The position numbers were made by a program, and so were the translations under genes. Positions 16,700 through 25,865 of a DNA stretch of 64,000 nucleotides are shown in pieces (the stretch's first letter is position 1; each line of letters opens with the position of its first letter). Source of the stretch: Sagittula salina (GTDB lineage Bacteria > Pseudomonadota > Alphaproteobacteria > Rhodobacterales > Rhodobacteraceae); contig NZ_JAGISH010000002.1 of the NCBI RefSeq assembly GCF_017813235.1, forward strand, positions 248,001 to 312,000. Reading direction: 5' to 3'. The notes beneath the pieces are model-generated. The model was not told the origin of the DNA, did no database searches, and saw only the letters and a program-made list of their open reading frames with translations.

Positions 16700-17572
16700 T
16701 CAGGGCGCGGGCAGTGCCTTTATGTAGGCGGCGACGGCCTGCCGGTCTTTGGCCGACAGCTTTGCGAAGTTGTCCACGACCTCCGCCATATGCCCGCCGA
16801 CGCTGTCGAAATCCGGGGTGAAGCCGGTTTCGAGGTAATAGGCCACGTCCGCAGCCGACCAGTCGAGCTTGTCCGGCGTCAGGGAAGGGATCGTGCCCTT
16901 GCCGTTCGGGTTCGGCGCGCCAGCCAGCCAGCGGGATTTATCCAGCCCGCCCAACGCATTTCGGGGCGTATGACACTCGCCGCAATGGGCCAGCGTTTCT
17001 ACCAGGTAGCGACCGCGCGCATTGCCGTTCTCTGGCATCACATAGTCGTCGGAGAAGAACAGCAGCTTCCAGCCGCCAAGGCTGCGGCGGATGTTGAACG
17101 GAAAGCCCACGTCATGCGGTTTGGACGCGACATCCGAAGCGGGCAGCGTCTGAAGGTAGGCGTAGAGGTCAGCGACGTCCTGCGGCGCCATCTTTGTATA
17201 GGCCGTGTAGGGGAAAGCGGGGTAGAGGTGCCGCCCCGCGTCGTCCACGCCCTGCGTCACCGCATTGGCAAACTCCAGCAGCGACCACGACCCGAGCCCG
17301 GACGCAGACGGCGAGATGTTGGGCGCGTAGAAAGTGCCGAAATCGGAGGCAAAGGCCTGCCCGCCCGCGAGCACCAGCCTGTCTTCGCCCTTGGCCTCTG
17401 GCGCGTGATGACAGGAGGCGCAGCCCGCGGCGGTAAAGAGCCATTGACCGTGTTCGGCGTCGCCGGTCAGCGCCTCGTAATGCTCCGCTGTCACCGTGCC
17501 GGGCGCGGTCAGCCACCATGCGGCCCCGGCGGCGATTACCGCCACCGGGATCAGAACCCGTGGCCAGCGCAT
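16700..17572 (-). CDS. Membrane-anchored dihaem cytochrome c
   Basis: This 290-residue protein starts with an uncleaved or cleavable hydrophobic segment (residues about 5-23, ending AAWWLTAPG). Two c-type haem motifs follow: CASCH in the first domain and CGECH in the second. Candidate axial methionines lie in YTKMAPQD and GGHMAEVV. The layout is that of dihaem electron carriers that work with periplasmic dehydrogenases or oxidases. Its start codon directly follows the stop codon of the cytochrome c' gene, so the two are co-transcribed and probably coupled. The electron partner is not visible here. Confidence 0.9.
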   Translation of the reverse strand: MRWPRVLIPVAVIAAGAAWWLTAPGTVTAEHYEALTGDAEHGQWLFTAAGCASCHHAPEAKGEDRLVLAGGQAFASDFGTFYAPNISPSASGLGSWSLLEFANAVTQGVDDAGRHLYPAFPYTAYTKMAPQDVADLYAYLQTLPASDVASKPHDVGFPFNIRRSLGGWKLLFFSDDYVMPENGNARGRYLVETLAHCGECHTPRNALGGLDKSRWLAGAPNPNGKGTIPSLTPDKLDWSAADVAYYLETGFTPDFDSVGGHMAEVVDNFAKLSAKDRQAVAAYIKALPAP

Positions 17573-18022
17573 TTATTCCGGCGCGCGGTAGGTGTCGTGG
17601 CAGGCCTTGCAGGCGCCGCCCAGCTGACCCAGCGCGGGTCCGATTGCCTCCTGCCCGGTGGCGGCCACCGTCTGCATGTTCCTCGCGGCATCTCCCAGCG
17701 CGGCCCATTTGGATTCGAAGTCGGAGAAGTTGTCCCAGATGTTCGGCTGCGCGCGGGTGTCGTCGATCGACATGCTGTCGGAGCCTTCGGGGAATAGCGT
17801 CGCCTGATGCACCATGGAGACGCCGACGATGGAGTCGGCTGCGGCCTGCGCGGCCTCCGCGTCATAGGGCATCGCACCTTTTGCCATGCCGCCGAGAATG
17901 CCGACGTTCAGCGCCAGGATGTTGAACTGGCCCTTGCGGCCCTCCAGCTGACGGTTTTCCTCGGCCAGTACGGACCCGGCCAACATGGCCAGCACGGCGG
18001 TTGCGGTAACAATCGTCTTCAT
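17573..18022 (-). CDS. Cytochrome c'
   Basis: The 149-residue precursor has a signal peptide (residues 1-19, ending AGSVLA) and a four-helix-bundle body. The single haem motif CKACHDTYR stands at the C-terminus, the hallmark of cytochromes c'. These periplasmic proteins have a five-coordinate haem and bind NO or CO; a role in NO tolerance is established for some. It is the first gene of a two-gene unit with the dihaem cytochrome, with no bases between stop and start. GGGAGA lies ahead of the chosen start. Confidence 0.92.
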   Translation of the reverse strand: MKTIVTATAVLAMLAGSVLAEENRQLEGRKGQFNILALNVGILGGMAKGAMPYDAEAAQAAADSIVGVSMVHQATLFPEGSDSMSIDDTRAQPNIWDNFSDFESKWAALGDAARNMQTVAATGQEAIGPALGQLGGACKACHDTYRAPE

Positions 18023-18149
18023 GATCAGTCTCCCTGTTTTTAATCCACCCAGCATAGTCTGACCGCGCCTCGTGACAAAGAATGCGCGGTTGTGCATCCA
18101 ATGAGACACTCTATGCGCCACCGCACAAGCTTTGAGTGCATGACCGGGC

Positions 18150-18698
18150 TCAGTCTGACGAATCCGTGAAGCGGACCTTGCCGATGAAGGGCAGGTTGCG
18201 ATTGCGCTGCGCAAAGTCGATGCCGTAGCCCACGACGAACTCGTCCGGGATCTCGAACCCGATCCAGTCGGAGCGGAAATCGACCTCCCGCCGCGATGGT
18301 TTGTCCAGCAGGGCGATGGATTTCAGTCGCCGCGGATGGCGCGAGGACAGCAGGTGGATGACGTGGCTCAGGGTGTGGCCGGTATCGACGATGTCCTCGA
18401 CCACCAGCACGTCGCGGCCTTCGATGCCGGAGCGCAGGTCCTTCAGGATGCGGACCTCGCGGCTGGACTCCATCGTGTCGCCGTAGCTTGACGCCTCCAG
18501 GAAATCGACCTCCACGGGCAGGTCCAGTTCGCGCACGAGGTCGGCGATAAAGACGAAACTGCCGCGCAGCAGACCGACCACGACCAGCTTGTCGGTATCG
18601 GCAAATTCGCGCTTGATCTCGCCGGCCAGTGCCTCGATCCGGGCGGCGATGGCCTTCGCCGTTATCATTTCGTCTACGACATAAGGCCGCTTTGTCAT
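18150..18698 (-). CDS. hpt: Hypoxanthine phosphoribosyltransferase
   Basis: This 182-residue purine salvage enzyme converts hypoxanthine (and often guanine) with PRPP to the nucleotide. The PRPP-binding loop [11 protein letters not shown] spans residues 99-109. The flexible loop with SSYGD (70-74) and the purine-binding DFVGY-type segment ([13 protein letters not shown]) are present. The start at 18698 ([12 protein letters not shown]) gives the family length; the frame remains open far upstream but overlaps the divergent COQ10-like gene there. The two genes share a short upstream region of 66 bases. Confidence 0.96.
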   Translation of the reverse strand: MTKRPYVVDEMITAKAIAARIEALAGEIKREFADTDKLVVVGLLRGSFVFIADLVRELDLPVEVDFLEASSYGDTMESSREVRILKDLRSGIEGRDVLVVEDIVDTGHTLSHVIHLLSSRHPRRLKSIALLDKPSRREVDFRSDWIGFEIPDEFVVGYGIDFAQRNRNLPFIGKVRFTDSSD

Positions 18699-18764
18699 GA
18701 CATCACCTTGATTTTTCGGGCGGAGCATACGACATCCACCCCCGTTGTCATCAAAAGTAGACCC

Positions 18765-19208
18765 ATGCCCGAGCATTCCGAAACCCGCAAGCTGCCTTAT
18801 ACCGCGCAACAGATGTACGACCTTGTTGCGGACGTGGCCAACTACCCGAAGTTCCTGCCGTGGACCGCCGCCGCGCGCATCCGGTCGCGGGAAAAGGAGG
18901 GCGATCACGAGGTGATGCTCGCGGACCTCGTGATTTCGTTCAAGGTATTCCGGGAGAAGTTCGGCTCGCGGGTGACGCTCTGGCCGGAGGACATGCGGAT
19001 CGATACCGAATACCTTGACGGGCCGTTCCACCACATGGTGTCGAAGTGGGGTTTCAAGGACGTCGAGGGCGGCTGCGAGGTGTCCTTTTTCGTCGACTTC
19101 GAGTTCCGCAACCGCATCCTGCAGGGGGCTGCGGGGATGTTCTTCTACGACGCCATGCAGCGCGTGGTGCGTGCCTTCGAACGGCGTGCGGCAGAGCTTT
19201 ACGGCTGA
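18765..19208 (+). CDS. COQ10/RatA-like START-domain protein
   Basis: This 147-residue single-domain protein belongs to the polyketide cyclase/START family of type II toxin RatA and COQ10. It has the N-terminal [22 protein letters not shown], the LKV-like [10 protein letters not shown] segment and [12 protein letters not shown] near the end. In alphaproteobacteria such proteins are usually taken as ubiquinone-binding proteins that help respiration; the RatA toxin activity of Escherichia coli should not be assumed. The chosen ATG at 18765 gives the common N-terminus [12 protein letters not shown]. Confidence 0.88.
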   Translation: MPEHSETRKLPYTAQQMYDLVADVANYPKFLPWTAAARIRSREKEGDHEVMLADLVISFKVFREKFGSRVTLWPEDMRIDTEYLDGPFHHMVSKWGFKDVEGGCEVSFFVDFEFRNRILQGAAGMFFYDAMQRVVRAFERRAAELYG

Positions 19209-19318
19209 GAGCGATCTAAGGGCTTCGCTAACCACGATGTGAAGCGCGGGGGGCATTGCCCAATTCGAGTCACATTCTCCGGACATCTCTGGCCTCCCGA
19301 TCGGAGAAGGAGGCAGCG

Positions 19319-19783
19319 ATGATCGAAGCAACCACACCCAGTCCGGCGACCCTCGCGCTATTTGCTGCGCGCACAGGGGCGGGAACGCCCGATCCGGCGC
19401 CGGTTTCGCAGGGCGCCACCGCGCCGAAATTCGGTGTGACGCCGGCCGGTAACCCGGCTTCCGGAGTTTCGGCATTCGGGGTGTCAACATCTGTAACCGC
19501 GCCCATGCCGGCGGCGAGCGGTGTGCCGGACCGCGCAGCGATGGGGGTCTATGCCAATCCGGCGTTGACCACCGGCACGCCGGGGCGGGGGGCCGCGACC
19601 CGGATCGATGGTCAGCTTTCCTTCGGACGTGGTGTGACGGAGGCCCGGGGTGCTGCGACTGCGCAGGCCGTCGCTGGCCACTCACAGGCGGCCGCAAGCC
19701 CCGTGCAGGCGGCCGCAGGCTACGCTCGGGCGGGTGCCGCGGCGGTGCCCCGGGCGACGCCCTTTTTGGATGCGTCCGCCTGA
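19319..19783 (+). CDS. Ala/Pro-rich hypothetical protein
   Basis: The 154-residue protein is low in complexity, rich in Ala, Pro, Gly and Thr, and lacks a signal peptide or membrane helix. It contains a short internal repeat of the form [13 protein letters not shown] near the C-terminus, encoded by two similar CAGGCGGCCGCA stretches. A strong ribosome binding site (GGAGAAGGAGG) precedes the ATG, which is the best evidence that it is real. A second protein of similar character follows 134 bases downstream. I do not recognise a family. Confidence 0.6.
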   Translation: MIEATTPSPATLALFAARTGAGTPDPAPVSQGATAPKFGVTPAGNPASGVSAFGVSTSVTAPMPAASGVPDRAAMGVYANPALTTGTPGRGAATRIDGQLSFGRGVTEARGAATAQAVAGHSQAAASPVQAAAGYARAGAAAVPRATPFLDASA

Positions 19784-19917
19784 GGTTGTTCGGCTTAGCG
19801 GCGCGTTAACCCTTGGGGCCGAAATCCCGGCGCCCAGGGGTCCGCTGCCCCCGTTTGGCCCGATTTGGCGCGCATCCCTAATGTCCGAGTGACATACCTT
19901 CAGAAGGGATAAATGAA

Positions 19918-20478
19918 ATGCCCTCATTGTTTTCGATACCGACCCAGGCGCCCGGCGTCAGCCTGCCGCCGCGCGCGCTGAACGAGGTCGAGCGCACGCC
20001 CCCTGCCCAGTCGCGCAACGCTGCAAGCGGGGTTTCTTACGGCGACGCGACACAGGGGGCCGGGGCGCCCGCCGCCACGGGGGCGGTCAACGCGCCCTCT
20101 GCGGTCCAGCCGCAGCCCGCCGCGGCGCCGCCGGTCTCGACCTCGCAGGCGGGGCGCCTGACCGCCGCCGTGATTTCGCTGCAAGCTAAGGGTGAGGCCC
20201 GCGAGGCCAAGGACGAACAGGCGGCAGAGGTGCAAGCGCAGGATGCCCGGACCGAAGCGGTCCGCCAGAGCGCCGAACCGCGCGGCACGGACCAGGAATA
20301 CATCGAGTTCGAGGGAAACCGCGATGACGTCCGCTCCGGCAACGGCCCGGCCGAAGCGCTGACGGAAAAGGGCCCGGAGGATGAAGGCAAGGCCACGCGC
20401 GAGGCGGTTGAGCAATATCGTGATGCCAATGAGACGACCTCCGCTGCAGAGCCCGCGCGCCAGCTGATGAGCGCCTGA
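19918..20478 (+). CDS. Ala/Pro/Glu-rich hypothetical protein
   Basis: The 186-residue protein has a Pro/Ala-rich N-terminal half and a highly charged, Glu/Ala-rich C-terminal half that is likely helical or disordered (about residues 90-180). There is no signal peptide and no known motif. GAAGGGAT lies about 10 bases before the ATG. Along with the preceding gene it forms a pair of low-complexity proteins of unknown role. Secretion-system or flagellar accessory proteins can look like this, but nothing here proves it. Confidence 0.6.
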   Translation: MPSLFSIPTQAPGVSLPPRALNEVERTPPAQSRNAASGVSYGDATQGAGAPAATGAVNAPSAVQPQPAAAPPVSTSQAGRLTAAVISLQAKGEAREAKDEQAAEVQAQDARTEAVRQSAEPRGTDQEYIEFEGNRDDVRSGNGPAEALTEKGPEDEGKATREAVEQYRDANETTSAAEPARQLMSA

Positions 20479-20488
20479 GGACCAGTGC

Positions 20489-20632
20489 GTGACGCGTGGC
20501 GCCTGTGAAGCGCTGGTCCTCGATGATCACGGCGTCACGGACGTGCCGGGAAGGACGGGCCGGAACGATGGTGCTGCAATGGCGGCCGAGGATGGCGGCT
20601 TCCGGATTTCAATACCCACGCCACCAGACTGA
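20489..20632 (+). CDS. Possible 47-residue small protein (GTG start)
   Basis: A GTG at 20489 follows GAGGA by 8 bases and opens a 47-residue frame that ends 10 bases before a hairpin terminator. The codons have GC-rich third positions, and the end reads DGGFRISIPTPPD. The inverted repeat GAGGACCAG/CTGGTCCTC (20477-20521) spans its start, which may instead mean that the region acts as RNA. Without homologues this remains weak. Confidence 0.25.
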   Translation: MTRGACEALVLDDHGVTDVPGRTGRNDGAAMAAEDGGFRISIPTPPD

Positions 20633-20642
20633 CAGGGGCGGC

Positions 20643-20685
20643 GGAACGAAGCCCTCGGGAAATCCTCCCGGGGGCGTTCCCTTTT
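20643..20685 (+). terminator. Probable rho-independent terminator
   Basis: GGAACG at 20643-20648 pairs with CGTTCC at 20675-20680, with an inner CCC-CGGG/CCCG-GGG stem, and is followed by CTTTT. It lies 53 bases before the MmgE/PrpD start codon and would end transcripts coming from the low-complexity protein genes. Confidence 0.6.
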
Positions 20686-20737
20686 GCCGCGGGCTGCGGT
20701 TAACCTCCGCCGGAATCCACCAGTCAGAGGCCCCCTC

Positions 20738-21994
20738 ATGTCCACCATCGCATCCATCCTGAGGGCCTCCGAGGCCGCCCTGTCCAGCGTGGAGGCGCGC
20801 CAAGTCATGCGGCTTTCCACGGTCGACTGGCTGGCCTGCGGCATCGCCGGACGCGACGAACCCGTGGCCCAGGCCGTGCGCACCATGGTCACCGAAGAAG
20901 GCGGCACCCCGCAGGCCACGCTCTTTGGCGGGGGCCGCGTGCCCGCCCGCGCGGCGGCGCTGGTCAACGGGTCGGCCTCGCACGCGCTCGACTATGACGA
21001 CACGCATTTCGCCCACATCGGGCACCCCTCTGTCGCGGTGCTCTCCGCGGCTTTCGCCATGGGGGAACGTGTGGGAGCGTCGCTCGAGGCGGTGGTCGAC
21101 GCGGGTCTGATGGGCTGCGAGGCCTCTGTCCGCTTTGGCCTGCTCTTTGGCCGCGCGCACTACCAGGTGGGGTTTCACCAGACGGCCACTGCCGGGGCCT
21201 TTGGCGCTACCGTCGCTGCCGGGCGGCTGGCGGGGCTGGACGGAGCGGCCATGACCCACGCGCTGGCGACAGTCTCGACCCGCGCCTCCGGCTTGAAGTC
21301 GCAGTTCGGCACGATGGGCAAGCCATTCAACGCGGGCATTGCCGCCGCCAATGGGGTTGAGGCCGCGCTACTGGCGGCGCAGGGCTTCACCTCCAACCCG
21401 CAGGCACTGGAGGGCGTCAACGGCTTCCTCGCCACCCACCACACCGATGGTGCCGCCGAGCAGTCCGACCGGCCGCTGATGGTCTCCGTCTCTCACAAGT
21501 TCCACGCCTGCTGCCACGGCTTGCACGCCACGCTGGAGGCGCTCGCGACCCTGCCGCGCCCGACCGACGTCGCGGCCATCACCATCGCCACCCATCCGCG
21601 CTGGCTGACCGTCTGCAACATTCCCGCCCCCGCCAGCGGCTTGCAGTTGAAGTTCTCCTACCGGGCGATCGCTGCCGCCGCGCTGCTTGGTCATGACACC
21701 GCCGCGCTGACCACCTACACCGACGCGCTCTGCGCCGACCCGGCTCTGATCGCACTACGTGAGCGCGTCACCGTCATCGCCGATCCCGCGTTGCAAGAGA
21801 CCGAGGCGCTTGTCACCCTCGACACTCCCGAAGGCACGCTGGAGGCGCATCACGACCTCGACGCGGCACTACCGCTCGACCACCGCGAGGCACGGGTGCG
21901 AGCCAAGGTCACCGCGCTTCTGGGCGAAAGGGCCGATATCCTCTGGCAGGCGATCACCACGAACGCGATGCAGGACATTCTCCGCCTGATGTAA
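20738..21994 (+). CDS. MmgE/PrpD family protein
   Basis: The 418-residue protein belongs to the MmgE/PrpD family, which includes 2-methylcitrate dehydratase, cis-aconitate decarboxylase and iminodisuccinate epimerase. Recognisable segments are VDWLACGIAGRDEP, NGSASHALDYDDTHFAHIGHPS and GLKSQFGTMGKPFNAGIAAANGVEAALLA. The Asp and His residues of the second segment belong to the active site of the family. No methylcitrate-cycle gene is nearby, so propionate metabolism is not supported, and the actual substrate is open. A terminator shared with amtB lies directly behind the gene. Confidence 0.88.
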   Translation: MSTIASILRASEAALSSVEARQVMRLSTVDWLACGIAGRDEPVAQAVRTMVTEEGGTPQATLFGGGRVPARAAALVNGSASHALDYDDTHFAHIGHPSVAVLSAAFAMGERVGASLEAVVDAGLMGCEASVRFGLLFGRAHYQVGFHQTATAGAFGATVAAGRLAGLDGAAMTHALATVSTRASGLKSQFGTMGKPFNAGIAAANGVEAALLAAQGFTSNPQALEGVNGFLATHHTDGAAEQSDRPLMVSVSHKFHACCHGLHATLEALATLPRPTDVAAITIATHPRWLTVCNIPAPASGLQLKFSYRAIAAAALLGHDTAALTTYTDALCADPALIALRERVTVIADPALQETEALVTLDTPEGTLEAHHDLDAALPLDHREARVRAKVTALLGERADILWQAITTNAMQDILRLM

Positions 21995-21998
21995 AGCA

Positions 21999-22022
21999 AA
22001 ACGGGCCCCGAAAGGCCCGTTT
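21999..22022. terminator. Bidirectional terminator between prpD-like gene and amtB
   Basis: AAACGGGCC and GGCCCGTTT form a perfect 9-base stem around CCGAAA. The A and T ends allow it to act in both directions, which suits its position between two convergent genes. Confidence 0.8.
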
Positions 22023-22044
22023 CCATTCCCGATCTGCCCAGAAA

Positions 22045-23223
22045 TCAGGACACGTGATCGTAGGCCCGTTCGCCATGCGCCGCGAGGTCGAGGCCAGTGA
22101 CCTCTGTTTCCGCGTCCACGCGCAGCGGCGTGATCGCCTTTACCAGGTAGATCAGCACCAGTGTCACGACGACGGTGAAGGCGCCGACGATCACCAGCGA
22201 CCCCAGCTGTGCCGCCCAGGTGCCCGCGCCAAAGACCGCGATCATGATCGTGCCAAAGATGCCGCCAACGCCGTGCACCGCGAAGACGTCCAGCGTGTCG
22301 TCGATCTTTACCGTGTTGCGGATGAGGTTGACCGCCTCCTGACAGAGGATACCCGCGATCAGGCCGATGATCAGAGCCTGAATCGGTGTCACGAAGCCCG
22401 ATGCGGGGGTGATCGAGGCGAGACCGGCGATGGTGCCCGTGACCATGCCAACCAACGAGGATTTCCCGAACTTGACCCGTTCCCACAGTGCCCAGGTCAG
22501 CGAGGCCGCGGCTGCCGAGATATGCGTGACGGTCATCGCCATCGCCGCGCCGCCGTCGGCTGCCAGCTGCGAGCCACCGTTGAAGCCGAACCAGCCGACC
22601 CAGAGCATCGACGCCCCGATCATCACGTAGCCGGGGTTGTGCGGGGGTTTCGACGCGTCCCGTCGCGGGCCGAGGACAATGGCGATCAGCAGGGCCGCGA
22701 GGCCGGCGGTTTCATGAACCACGATGCCGCCGGCAAAATCCTTGACCCCGGTTTCGCCAAAGATGCCGCCGTCGGCCAGCATGCCGCCGCCCCAGATCCA
22801 GTGTGTTACCGGCGCGTAGACCAGCAGCATCCACAGAGCAGAGAACAGAAGAACAAAGCCAAAGCCGATGCGCTCTACGTAGGCGCCGACGATCAGGGCC
22901 GGAGTGATGATGGCAAAAGTCATCTGGAACGCGAAAAATAGCACTTCGGGTATGGTTCCCGAAACGGTGTCGGCATCGACGCCGTTCAGGAAAGCCTTGC
23001 CCAGTCCACCCCAGAGCGCGCCTTCGCCGCCGAAGGCGATGGAATAGCCGAAGGCAAACCACAGCACGCTCATGACGCAGGCGATGGCATAGCAATGCAT
23101 GAAAACGCTGAGCACGTTGCGCGCCCGTACGAGGCCGCCGTAAAACAGGGCAAGGCCCGGCAATGTCATGAACAGCACCAGTGCCGTCGCGACGATGATC
23201 CAGGCGGTATCCGCTCCAACCAT
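22045..23223 (-). CDS. amtB: Ammonium transporter
   Basis: The 392-residue inner-membrane protein has about eleven hydrophobic helices and the twin conduction histidines His170 (VVHETAG) and His317 (FAVHGVGG). Family segments FYGGLVRARNVLSV and MLWVGWFGFNGGS are present. It conducts ammonium into the cell and is normally gated by a PII protein; no glnK gene is adjacent. There is no long N-terminal signal peptide, since the chosen start (with GGAAGGAG before it) begins MVGADTAWIIVATALVLF. NtrBC control is likely given the family and the ntr operon about 3.6 kb away, but the site could not be proved by eye. Confidence 0.96.
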   Translation of the reverse strand: MVGADTAWIIVATALVLFMTLPGLALFYGGLVRARNVLSVFMHCYAIACVMSVLWFAFGYSIAFGGEGALWGGLGKAFLNGVDADTVSGTIPEVLFFAFQMTFAIITPALIVGAYVERIGFGFVLLFSALWMLLVYAPVTHWIWGGGMLADGGIFGETGVKDFAGGIVVHETAGLAALLIAIVLGPRRDASKPPHNPGYVMIGASMLWVGWFGFNGGSQLAADGGAAMAMTVTHISAAAASLTWALWERVKFGKSSLVGMVTGTIAGLASITPASGFVTPIQALIIGLIAGILCQEAVNLIRNTVKIDDTLDVFAVHGVGGIFGTIMIAVFGAGTWAAQLGSLVIVGAFTVVVTLVLIYLVKAITPLRVDAETEVTGLDLAAHGERAYDHVS

Positions 23224-23570
23224 GAAAGACTCCTTCCCTCCTTCGCGCCCCGGGCGGGCCGCGTACAGTCCGAAGGCGCCTATGGCGGGATTCCGCTGCA
23301 TCGCAAACGATCAATTGGCCGTGCCAGTGAGTAATTCGTCGGCATTTCGCAAAACGCCCGCACCGTAGGCTTTATTTTCGGTTAATGCCTGTTTTGCGGG
23401 CAGCGCATGAATGCCGAATTGTTGGCGTTTCCTCAACCTCGGGGTGGCGGGTCCGCCTGAATTTTAGGCGGTTCTTGGACCGGGCACGGGGAGAGGCGGG
23501 GCCGCGATACGGGCGGCGGGTGTCGCTCGTGCGGTGCGCAGGGTTTGTATATCGGACTTCCTGACCGGGG
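23224..23570 (+). other. Intergenic region upstream of amtB
   Basis: This 347-base region lies between the amtB start and the pncC stop, both on the minus strand, so it should hold the amtB promoter. The minus strand of 23310-23326 has TGGCACGG followed by CCAATTGAT, reminiscent of a sigma54 promoter, but the -12 GC is missing. An AT-richer patch with TTTATTTTCGG lies at 23370-23382. No gene is evident. Confidence 0.4.
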
Positions 23571-24047
23571 TCAGAGTGCGGCGAGGATCATTTTCAGCGC
23601 ATGCCGCGTTGCCGCATCGCGCACCTGAGCACGGCCAAGTGCGCCATGCTCGACGGTCTCGGTCCGCGTGCCTCGCGCGGTGCTCACTGCATAGCAAACC
23701 CGGCCTTCGGGCTTGAACTCCGATCCGCCGGGGCCTGCAATGCCGCTGATCGCAATGGCCACATCTGCCCCCGCAGCGCGGCGCGCACCTTCGGCCATCT
23801 CGCGTGCGACTTCCTCGGAAACCGCGCCGTATGTGTCCAGGGTCGTGCATGAAACGCCCAGCATGTCAGACTTCGCCTGGTTGGAGTAGGTGACGAATCC
23901 GCGTTCGAAGATCGCGGAAGATCCCGCGACATCGGTCAGCGCGGCGGCGACCTTGCCGCCAGTGCAACTTTCTGCGACCGTCACGATCTTGCCAGTATTC
24001 CGTGCGGTTTCAATTATTTGCGCGGTGATGCTCGTGTTTTCCATCAT
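23571..24047 (-). CDS. pncC: CinA C-terminal domain protein (NMN amidohydrolase type)
   Basis: The 158-residue protein consists of the CinA C-terminal domain alone. The active-site serine is Ser27 in VAESCTGG; the segment ISGIAGPGG and the basic GRVCYAV region are also characteristic. The family deamidates nicotinamide mononucleotide in pyridine nucleotide recycling. The start overlaps the stop of pgpA by four bases (ATGA; a second ATG follows at once), so it is the last gene of the ispDF-pgpA-pncC unit. Confidence 0.9.
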   Translation of the reverse strand: MMENTSITAQIIETARNTGKIVTVAESCTGGKVAAALTDVAGSSAIFERGFVTYSNQAKSDMLGVSCTTLDTYGAVSEEVAREMAEGARRAAGADVAIAISGIAGPGGSEFKPEGRVCYAVSTARGTRTETVEHGALGRAQVRDAATRHALKMILAAL

Positions 24048-24541
24048 GACATCAGCACCCCGTGTGCAAGGCCCGCCAACACGATGGAGACCAGCGCGGC
24101 AAAGATTCCCGCCACCACGTCGTCAAGCATCACGCCCATGGCATCGCCCCGCCGGTCGGCGCGGCCCACAAGCCAGGGTTTCCAGATGTCGAACAGGCGG
24201 AAGAGGACAAAGCCCGATACCCAGCCAGGCCAGAGCCGCCAGACCTCGGCCCCCATCATGCCTGCGCCGTAGGCCACGGGCATGATGGCGATCCACTGGC
24301 CCACGACCTCGTCGATGACGATCCACGACGGGTCGTGATCTCCGGTTTTCGTCAGCGTTTCCGTGGCCTTGAGACCGAGAACGAAGACCCCCACGGTCAA
24401 AGGCAGGAGGAGCCAGAAACCGCCCAGGACGATGATCCCATAGGCCAGCGGCAGCGCTGCCAGTGACCCCCAAGTGCCGGGCGCTGGCCGCAGAAAGCCA
24501 ACCCCGGCAACAGAGGCGAGCTGTTTCGCGAGCCCCATCAC
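24044..24541 (-). CDS. pgpA: Phosphatidylglycerophosphatase A
   Basis: The 165-residue membrane enzyme removes the phosphate from phosphatidylglycerol phosphate. It shows the PgpA pattern: [20 protein letters not shown] at the start, [16 protein letters not shown] with acidic active-site residues in the middle, [10 protein letters not shown], then [14 protein letters not shown] near the end, with three or four hydrophobic helices between. It overlaps ispDF upstream and pncC downstream by four bases each, which implies coupled translation. Confidence 0.95.
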   Translation of the reverse strand: MMGLAKQLASVAGVGFLRPAPGTWGSLAALPLAYGIIVLGGFWLLLPLTVGVFVLGLKATETLTKTGDHDPSWIVIDEVVGQWIAIMPVAYGAGMMGAEVWRLWPGWVSGFVLFRLFDIWKPWLVGRADRRGDAMGVMLDDVVAGIFAALVSIVLAGLAHGVLMS

Positions 24542-25668
24542 GACGCCACCAGCGTCGCGGTGGCCAGCGCGGAGATGCCTTCCTCTCGGCCGGTGAATCC
24601 AAGCCGCTCGGAGGTCGTCGCCTTGATCGAGATGCGTGTCCGGTCGAGATCCATGATGCGCGCCATTTCATGTGTCATTTCATCGGCATGCGGTCCAATC
24701 TTCGGGCGTTCGCAGACGATGGTGACATCGATGTTTCCGATGGCAAAGCCCTTCGCACGCGCGAGGTCGACCGCATGTTTCAGAAATATCTCGGAAGCGG
24801 CGCCTTTCCACTGCGGATCTGTGGGCGGGAAGTGCCGCCCGATGTCGCCCTCTGCCAAGGCACCATAAAGCGCGTCGGTGACGGCATGCATGGCCACGTC
24901 GGCATCCGAGTGGCCTTTCAGCTTGCGTTCGTGAGGAATGCGCACCCCGCAGAGGATGACGTGATCGCCGTCCTCGAAGGCATGCACGTCATAGCCGTTT
25001 CCAAGTCTTACATCCATGTCGTCTTGTAACTCCTGGCTTGCGCGAAGAAAATCCTCCGGCGTTGTGATCTTGAAGTTGGCTTCGCTGCCCGGGGTTATGG
25101 TGACACGCATACCGGCTGTGCGGGCTACCTCCACATCGTCGGCCGCCGTTCGGGTGTTGGCGCGATGCGCGGCAAGGATGGCGTCATAATGGAAGCCCTG
25201 CGGCGTCTGCGCCCGGTAAAGCCCGGCGCGGTCCTGTGTGCCGGCCACGTATCCTTCGGCTCCGACCCAGAGCGCGTCAGAGACGGGCACGGCGGGTGCC
25301 GCGGCCTCTACCGTTGCGAGTGCATCTAGCACGCCCTTCACCACCTCTGCGGTCACGCAGCAACGTGCGACATCGTGGATCAGGACCTCGGCAGGCGGAT
25401 GGTCCGTCAGTGCCTCCAGCCCGAGGCGGACCGACTCGGACCGTTCCGCGCCGCCCGTCACGAGGGTGACGTCGAACCCTGCGCAGGCGGCATCGGCCAA
25501 GGCGTGGTCATCGGGGTGGATCACCATGACCAACCGCCCGTAGGGTGCCATTCGCTGGACAGTCCAGCGCGCTACGGGTTGCCCCGCAACCGCGCGCCAC
25601 TGCTTTGGCAGGCCGCCCCCGGCACGCCGTCCGCGTCCCGCCGCGACAATCAGAATGACCCTGTCCAT
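24538..25668 (-). CDS. ispDF: Bifunctional IspD/IspF
   Basis: This 376-residue fusion carries two steps of the MEP isoprenoid pathway. Residues 1-220 are the IspD cytidylyltransferase, with [17 protein letters not shown] for CTP binding and the conserved HDVARC segment. Residues about 222-376 are the IspF cyclodiphosphate synthase, with GNGYDVHAF and [16 protein letters not shown] supplying the zinc ligands Asp and His. Fused IspDF is common in alphaproteobacteria. The ATG at 25668 was chosen for the N-terminus [11 protein letters not shown]; another ATG 30 bases upstream is possible. It heads the operon with pgpA and pncC. Confidence 0.96.
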   Translation of the reverse strand: MDRVILIVAAGRGRRAGGGLPKQWRAVAGQPVARWTVQRMAPYGRLVMVIHPDDHALADAACAGFDVTLVTGGAERSESVRLGLEALTDHPPAEVLIHDVARCCVTAEVVKGVLDALATVEAAAPAVPVSDALWVGAEGYVAGTQDRAGLYRAQTPQGFHYDAILAAHRANTRTAADDVEVARTAGMRVTITPGSEANFKITTPEDFLRASQELQDDMDVRLGNGYDVHAFEDGDHVILCGVRIPHERKLKGHSDADVAMHAVTDALYGALAEGDIGRHFPPTDPQWKGAASEIFLKHAVDLARAKGFAIGNIDVTIVCERPKIGPHADEMTHEMARIMDLDRTRISIKATTSERLGFTGREEGISALATATLVAS

Positions 25669-25865
25669 GCGTCTGTAATCCCTTGCTTTCTCCGTCATAG
25701 GCGTAGGAATGCGTGCTTGCAATCCACAGCACGGGTGCACAATTAACAGGCAAATGCTCGCTCGGGCGTCGTCGAGGCGCGGCGAAACATTGAATAAATA
25801 CAACGACGAGTCTAACTCGGACTAACAGGCGCATGCCTACAATCAGATGCACAAGGACTAGGCAT

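Noticed and set aside
23310-23326. Sigma54-like TGGCACGG...TTGAT sequence upstream of amtB
   Set aside because: The invariant GC of the -12 element is missing, and NtrC in this organism lacks the sigma54 contact loop.
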